DNA of 38,311 bases from JAWXBM01 sp964602895 (GTDB lineage: Bacteria > Pseudomonadota > Gammaproteobacteria > Xanthomonadales > SZUA-36), in contig CAZRTG010000009.1 of NCBI GenBank assembly GCA_964602895.1, forward strand, positions 1 to 38,311. Direction: 5' to 3'. Of this stretch, positions 34,245 through 38,311 are shown one piece after another. The notes beneath the pieces are model-generated. The model saw only the letters and a list, made by a program, of their open reading frames with translations, did not search any database and was not told where the DNA came from. A program made the translations under genes and the position numbers. Positions within the stretch are counted from its first letter, which is position 1. Every line of letters starts with the position of its first letter.

Positions 34245-34982
34245 ATGGCCAGACCGAAAATAGAATTCTTTACCGATAATGAAAATCTGCTGGATTTTCC
34301 CCCGGTACCGACACGTAAAAACCTGCCGGATTGGTTCAGGCAGATGGCGCCATCCATCGATTTGTTGCCGGAACAATCCAAATTACCCTTTGGTTTGTCC
34401 AAAGCCTTGAGTCTGTCCAATTTGAACGCGACCATTCGCCGTTGTCCCGGAGTCATTTCCTATTTGTCAGAGGGTTATATCATTCCCCTGTGGTCTGATT
34501 TTCTGGTCCAGGTGCGTGGCAAGGCTGTGTATTGCCTGGGTTCCAATGAGTTGGCGCATGCCACGACGCACAGCCAGCAGACGCAATACAACACCATGCC
34601 CCTGCCGGAAGATTATTTACCGGATTCGGTCAAATTCACCAACCCCTGGAAAGTACGAACACCACCCGGTTGGTCCGTATTATTGTCGCAACCTTATTAC
34701 GACTTCGAGCAGCGCTTTTCAGTGGCCACGGGTGTGGTTGATACCGATGTGTACCACTACATACATGTGAATACCTTTTTCCGCCGCGGTGATACGGATC
34801 ACCAGCTGAAGATGGGTATGCCGTTTGTGCACATTATACCGTTTCAACGCAGTGTGCTGGGTATGGAGGTCAGAGCCAGCTCTGAAGAAGACCTGCAGCG
34901 CATGAAAAAACTGGATTTCAAAGCCAGGCGCTTTTTCGGCAAGAATGCAGCGATTCGTGGCTTGGGTGATGGTGACGACTGA
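34245..34982 (+). CDS. Uncharacterised protein resembling a phage/marine-virus family (DUF6065-like)
   Basis: This 245-residue soluble protein has no signal peptide or TM segment. It has an N-terminal IEFFTDNENLLDFPPVP with a PDWFRQ stretch, a central CPGVISYLSEGYIIPLW, and WKVRTPPGWSVLLSQP followed by GVVDTDVY. This pattern, with GYivPLW, TPPGxS and GVVDTD, recalls uncharacterised proteins I have seen in cyanophage and pelagiphage genomes. I cannot give a domain number with certainty, and no function is known. It starts 33 bases after the zinc-ribbon gene. No phage structural or integration genes are near, so this is a stray or domesticated gene rather than a prophage. Confidence 0.7.
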   Translation: MARPKIEFFTDNENLLDFPPVPTRKNLPDWFRQMAPSIDLLPEQSKLPFGLSKALSLSNLNATIRRCPGVISYLSEGYIIPLWSDFLVQVRGKAVYCLGSNELAHATTHSQQTQYNTMPLPEDYLPDSVKFTNPWKVRTPPGWSVLLSQPYYDFEQRFSVATGVVDTDVYHYIHVNTFFRRGDTDHQLKMGMPFVHIIPFQRSVLGMEVRASSEEDLQRMKKLDFKARRFFGKNAAIRGLGDGDD

Positions 34983-35089
34983 CAGGAGCCTGTCGGGCTT
35001 GGCAGGGTGCTGCAATCAGTCAAGTGCAAACAGGTTTGCGTTGCGGCGCCGGGTTTTCGTTTCGGCAGATTTGGCTGCCTCTGAAATAA

Positions 35090-35596
35090 CTATTGAATAC
35101 GCTTTACCTTGCATTCTTTTTTATGGCCTTCTACTGAAAGGCGCCAGGTACTGAACATTCCGGGTTCGATGTTGACCACCGGGTTGTCCAATTCTTTCAC
35201 GTAAAACTTGTCCTTGTCGGCCTGCTCCCAGATCATGCCATTTTCCAGCGTGAAAATGGTTTGTCCGTCCCAACCGGTGAACTTGCCCACAATCTGGCTG
35301 GTGATAGTGGTTCGTTCCGATTTTTTCGTTTGCTCGGAATCGAAACCACGCATATCCCCCTCCGGGCCGCTGTAAGCTTTGGCAGTGCCTGCTTTGGGAG
35401 CATCCAGCGTGGCCAAAGAACGGCTACGTATCCAGGCATTGAGTGCTGCAAGCTCTGATGCCGACAGTTTCTCCAGACCGGCTGCCTGAAAATCCTTGCC
35501 GGTCATCTGTTCTTCCAGGGAAGAAAAAGCGGTTTGGGCGATAGCGGTAAGGGTAAAAAATGTGGCCGCAATGGCCAAAAGAATCTTTTTCATCAA
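35090..35596 (-). CDS. Exported protein of unknown function
   Basis: This 168-residue protein has a signal peptide (MKKILLAIAATFFTLTAIAQ). An acidic stretch follows (about 20-55) containing LSASELAALNAWIRSR, then a beta-rich domain with GKFTGWDGQTIFTLENGMIWEQ and a C-terminal FSTWRLSVEGHKKECKVKRI. The GWDGQTIFTLENGMIWEQ pattern occurs in small conserved periplasmic proteins I recall from Xanthomonadales, but I do not know a function. Two ATG codons in tandem (35596 and 35593) are equivalent starts. It lies 56 bases before the next gene's end on the same strand. Confidence 0.75.
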   Translation of the reverse strand: MMKKILLAIAATFFTLTAIAQTAFSSLEEQMTGKDFQAAGLEKLSASELAALNAWIRSRSLATLDAPKAGTAKAYSGPEGDMRGFDSEQTKKSERTTITSQIVGKFTGWDGQTIFTLENGMIWEQADKDKFYVKELDNPVVNIEPGMFSTWRLSVEGHKKECKVKRIQ

Positions 35597-35652
35597 TAAA
35601 CCTTAGGGCGTGAAAAACTGCGCAAGTCTAGCACGGCCTGCCATCCAGTTTC

Positions 35653-36852
35653 TCAAAGATCCTGCTGATAACGGACGTAAGGAATACGCCCGTAAATGGA
35701 TTCGAAACGATCAGTACTTACGGGTTTGTCTGCGGGGTTGCGTTCATCCGTGCCTGCACCGAGTACATTGCTTGCGCCAATTGAGAAATTGGCATTCCAG
35801 GGCGCACGCCAGGTGAAATGCACATCAAAAGTGCCCATGCTGTTCAGGCTTTTCCGATCCAGAAAGTCAATCTGTTCCCGGTAGTAACCCCGAATTCCGC
35901 TACTGAAAGAGCCACGCTGCCACTCAATGCCAAGGGATGCGGTGCTGAAGGGTTCGGCTTCATTCCAGGACAGCGGGGAAAACGTTTCAGCGTTCAGGCC
36001 ATTCAACTGGGCTTCGTATACGTGGGTTAACGCCAGGCCCAATTGCACTGACCCGGCGTGGTTGGTGGTGAAACCTACCTGGAAATTCAGGTCAACACCG
36101 CTGGCTTCGCTGTCCAGCAAAGAGGTCGATGACATTCCCGGCAATATGCCATTCAATGACGAGCCCGTGTAATGCGCAGGGTCAAATACCGGAGCCTGGT
36201 GATAGCGGTTTGCCGGATTCAATCCTTTCTGACCGCTGTGTGCCTGGCTGGTAAACCAGTTGATGGAACTGGAAACTGCACCGAAATCCTTGCTTGCGCC
36301 CAGGCTCAGGGTGCGCCGGTCAAAAGCTGCAGGCTGGTCGTCGACAAACCGGCAGCCTGATGCGGTGTATGAATCGGGCTTCAGCGTACCGTTCAGGCAC
36401 TGGATACTGCCCAGAGCCTGATACTGGGATGGGGCGATGGCCTGTTCGGACCGGCTTTGCAGTGCATAGCCCTTGCCCAACGGCAAGGTGAGGGTGGCAT
36501 CGAGGCCCAAAAGGCCGGGTGAACCCAGGTTTCTGCCGATGTGGTCCGAATCCAGCTGCAGGGGGTGAGCCAGCTGCAGTTGCAACTTTGGAACATCACT
36601 TCCAGCCAAATCAAACTCGAAAGCACCTGCAACGGGTGCCAGAATCAGCGGGGTGCCGGGGTGTACCCGGGTCTGGGCCGTGCCGGTACGTTCGATGCTT
36701 GATTGCATGGCTCTGTTGGTATCCTGATCCAGCATTTGCAGGGCGGTGGAGTGTTTGTCAGCGGCCTGTGCATTCAGACAGAACAGGCACAGCAAAACCA
36801 CCCGCGTAAACGGGCTTTGGCTGACTTTCTGTACTGTTTGTTGACTGCTCAT
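35653..36852 (-). CDS. Outer-membrane barrel-like protein with TonB-receptor-type C-terminus, no plug
   Basis: This 399-residue protein has a signal peptide (about residues 1-30, LLCLFCLNAQA) and a body with alternating amphipathic strands (VQLGLALTHVYEAQL, ASLGIEWQRGSFSSGIRGYYREQ). It ends in FDVHFTWRAPWNANFSIGASNVLG followed by YGRIPYVRYQQDL, the pattern I know from the last strands of TonB-dependent receptors in gammaproteobacteria. It has no plug domain and is less than half a normal receptor. No frameshift or upstream remnant is visible, so it may be a genuine short barrel rather than a decayed gene. The exported protein gene lies just downstream. Confidence 0.65.
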   Translation of the reverse strand: MSSQQTVQKVSQSPFTRVVLLCLFCLNAQAADKHSTALQMLDQDTNRAMQSSIERTGTAQTRVHPGTPLILAPVAGAFEFDLAGSDVPKLQLQLAHPLQLDSDHIGRNLGSPGLLGLDATLTLPLGKGYALQSRSEQAIAPSQYQALGSIQCLNGTLKPDSYTASGCRFVDDQPAAFDRRTLSLGASKDFGAVSSSINWFTSQAHSGQKGLNPANRYHQAPVFDPAHYTGSSLNGILPGMSSTSLLDSEASGVDLNFQVGFTTNHAGSVQLGLALTHVYEAQLNGLNAETFSPLSWNEAEPFSTASLGIEWQRGSFSSGIRGYYREQIDFLDRKSLNSMGTFDVHFTWRAPWNANFSIGASNVLGAGTDERNPADKPVSTDRFESIYGRIPYVRYQQDL

Positions 36853-37007
36853 TTATCTCGTTGCAGCCCCCGCTGCTGGTCAATTTCATCGAACTGACAC
36901 GTGTATAGAGCCACACAGTGTCGAAAAGTTTATTTTAATATAGCAAATTTACGCAATGAAACCTTTATTAATTGTACAGGCAGCTTCCGATTCATAAATA
37001 ATTCTGC

Positions 37008-37016
37008 TGTTATACT
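37008..37016 (+). promoter_or_regulatory. Possible extended -10 promoter before the thioredoxin-like gene
   Basis: TGT followed by TATACT is a good extended -10 element in an AT-rich stretch (36925-37016). It would start transcription about 22 bases before the proposed TTG start at 37045. No convincing -35 hexamer was found at 16-18 bases. Confidence 0.35.
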
Positions 37017-37044
37017 CCACCGACACCACACCAGGGCCACAAGT

Positions 37045-37608
37045 TTGGCTGCTACTCAGACACCCATTTGCCAATTTGGTGCGCCCGCGCCGGATTTTGA
37101 ACTGCCAGACACGGATGGCCGCCTCTGGTCGCGCGCCTCCTGCGTGGGTCCACGTGGATTGCTGGTGATGTTTATTTGCAATCATTGCCCCTACGTGCAG
37201 GCGATTAACCGGAAATTGGTACGCGATACCAGTGCTTTGATGAAACTGGGAATCGGCTGTGTGGCCATCATGCCCAATGATATCAAAGCCTATCCGGAAG
37301 ATGATTTACATCATATGCGGGCCATGGCGAAAGAACAGGCTTATCCCTTTCCCTATTTGCTGGATGAAAGCCAGCAGGTGGCCAAAGCCTTCGGCGCAGT
37401 GTGTACGCCTGATTTTTTCGGTTATAACGCAAAGCTTGAGCTGTGTTACCGAGGCAGACTGGATGCGGCTGGCGCCAACAAAAATGCGGAAGATGCAAAG
37501 CCTGAACTGTTCCTGGCCATGCAAAGCGTGGCGGAAACAGGTCAGTGTCCTGAACAACAGGTTCCTTCCATAGGCTGTTCCATCAAGTGGCGTTCAGACC
37601 GGTCGTAA
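37045..37608 (+). CDS. Thioredoxin-like redoxin (AhpC/TSA-type, PRX-like)
   Basis: This 187-residue protein has the redoxin fold: APAPDFELPDTDG, then the CxxC-type active site in VMFICNHCPYVQAINRKL, and later MPNDIKAYPEDDLHHM and AVCTPDFFGYNA. These motifs (ICNHCPYV, PxD..YPED, C-TPDFF) match a well-known bacterial family of thioredoxin-like reductases or peroxiredoxins with a double-cysteine centre. It has no signal peptide when started here. I placed the start at TTG 37045 because the earlier in-frame sequence (from 36901) is AT-rich and lacks similarity, and a promoter-like element sits just upstream. Substrate not known. Confidence 0.85.
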   Translation: MAATQTPICQFGAPAPDFELPDTDGRLWSRASCVGPRGLLVMFICNHCPYVQAINRKLVRDTSALMKLGIGCVAIMPNDIKAYPEDDLHHMRAMAKEQAYPFPYLLDESQQVAKAFGAVCTPDFFGYNAKLELCYRGRLDAAGANKNAEDAKPELFLAMQSVAETGQCPEQQVPSIGCSIKWRSDRS

Positions 37609-37714
37609 GCCATGCAGCGGGGCATTCGCTGTCTGACAAGGGCAATAAACGTGAGTTAATATGGGTTTGCCATCAGCAGATACTGGCGACAATCCGATCA
37701 GAGGAGAGACCTGA

Positions 37715-38149
37715 ATGTCACAAGTGTTACTTGTAGGTATAGACAGCAGCGATTGTTGTCAGCGCAGTATCGACTATGCAGCTGAATGGGCAGAGTCTGC
37801 AGGCGCGAAACTGATTTTGGTACACGTGATTGAATGGTCACCGTACTCATTCAATACAGCCCAGGAGAATGAAGTCCGCCACAAGCGTCGTGAAGAAGAG
37901 CTGTCCAGGGCCTATGCGGATTTGATAGATCCCAAAGTTGCTGACTTGCGGGCTAAAGGGCTTGATGTTGAGGGCCTGGTTCGCCACGGACACCCCGCCA
38001 AAACCCTGGATGAGCTTGCTACAGAGTTGGGTGCCAGCAATATCGTGATTGGCCGCAAAGGCACCTCAAGGTTGAAAGCCCAGCTTTTCGGCAGTGTGCC
38101 CGGCACTCTGGTTCAAATTGCTTCAGTGGCGGTTACCGTTGTCCCCTGA
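37715..38149 (+). CDS. Universal stress protein (UspA family)
   Basis: This 144-residue protein has one Usp domain: start VLLVGIDSSDCCQRSIDYAAEWA, a middle AKLILVHVIEWSP, and the C-terminal ATP-binding motif G-x2-G-x9-G-S in GRKGTSRLKAQLFGSVPGTL followed by VAVTVVP. It belongs to the ATP-binding (UspFG/MJ0577-like) branch. GAGGAGAG lies seven bases before the ATG. Monocistronic as far as can be seen. Confidence 0.94.
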   Translation: MSQVLLVGIDSSDCCQRSIDYAAEWAESAGAKLILVHVIEWSPYSFNTAQENEVRHKRREEELSRAYADLIDPKVADLRAKGLDVEGLVRHGHPAKTLDELATELGASNIVIGRKGTSRLKAQLFGSVPGTLVQIASVAVTVVP

Positions 38150-38156
38150 TGCGGAA

Positions 38157-38213
38157 AGTTGATAAAACCAATCTGCTCAATTCGTTAAAGCTGACGTCGT
38201 CAGTTGATAAAAA
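38157..38213. repeat. Direct repeats and short stem-loop after the universal stress gene
   Basis: AGTTGATAAAA occurs at 38157-38167 and again from 38202. Between them CTGAC (38191-38195) and GTCAG (38199-38203) can form a short stem, overlapping the second copy. This may act as a weak terminator or a regulatory region for the next gene; the stem is too short to be sure. Confidence 0.3.
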
Positions 38214-38243
38214 TTAGAAGCCCGATAAAGCCTGGAGATTCAT

Positions 38244-38311
38244 ATGTCAAAAATAAAACGCCTGGTCAGCCTGCTTGGACTGTACCTGATGCCGATTGTC
38301 GCGCTGGCACA
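38244..38311 (+). CDS. Start of an exported protein, cut by the window edge
   Basis: An ATG with GGAG six bases upstream opens a frame of 22 codons that encode a signal-peptide-like N-terminus (MSKIKRLVSLLGLYLMPIVA, then LA). The window ends about at the expected cleavage site. The mature protein is not visible, so no function can be given. Confidence 0.6.
   Translation, partial: MSKIKRLVSLLGLYLMPIVALA

Noticed and set aside
36901..37044. N-terminal extension of the thioredoxin-like frame
   Set aside because: The sequence is AT-rich with a promoter-like element and lacks family similarity; it is probably the leader and promoter region.

Overview
The window looks like chromosomal DNA of a free-living, aerobic gammaproteobacterium of moderate GC content. 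Evidence for this is the pilT-pilU pair divergent from yggS-proC-yggT, aroK-aroB, FadE of the E. coli long type, RppH, Bfd/Bfr and a GTP-type PEP carboxykinase. I cannot fix the genus; the GTP-type PckG and the TonB-receptor-like barrel end would fit a lineage near Xanthomonadales. No rRNA, tRNA, CRISPR array, integrase or complete insertion sequence was seen. Gene packing is tight, no gene-free stretch exceeds about 300 bases, and all complete genes look intact.

Layout. (1) 1-6092: start of a GMC alcohol oxidoreductase (leftward, cut by the window edge), then an RND permease, its periplasmic adaptor and an MFS-type carrier. (2) 6085-9998: a BtuCD/FecCD-type importer facing rppH across a perfect 10-2-10 inverted repeat, then an iron group of bfd (with a Fur-box-like site), bfr and sufT. 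(3) 10001-16367: a lipoprotein ApbE, GTP-dependent pckG, a TetR-type regulator and divergent fadE. (4) 16444-18532: a translationally coupled ECF sigma factor, a single-TM presumed anti-sigma factor and an exported beta-repeat DUF4097-type protein. (5) 18567-21321: two membrane-associated DUF697-type GTPases overlapping by 65 bases. (6) 21482-25481: a soluble histidine kinase with a degenerate receiver-like tail, then hemE, aroB and aroK on the other strand. (7) 25578-29343: a small exosortase with a C/R/H triad, pdxH, a DUF4426-type protein, yggT, proC and yggS. (8) 29502-33774: pilT, pilU and an OmpR/EnvZ-type two-component pair. (9) 33861-38311: a zinc-ribbon membrane protein, a protein resembling a marine-phage family, an exported small protein, a plugless barrel-like protein, a thioredoxin-like protein, a universal stress protein and the first codons of another exported protein.

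The most useful new observations are these. The same CCATAC-N6-GTATgG site lies upstream of both fadE (next to its TetR regulator) and the GMC oxidoreductase 13 kb away, which suggests one fatty-alcohol/fatty-acid regulon. A perfect inverted repeat lies in the importer-rppH gap. The GTPase pair, the sigma/anti-sigma/DUF4097 operon, the exosortase without a visible substrate and the phage-like protein are less understood systems. No single locus is proven to be a new system; the best candidates are the GTPase pair and the sigma/DUF4097 operon.
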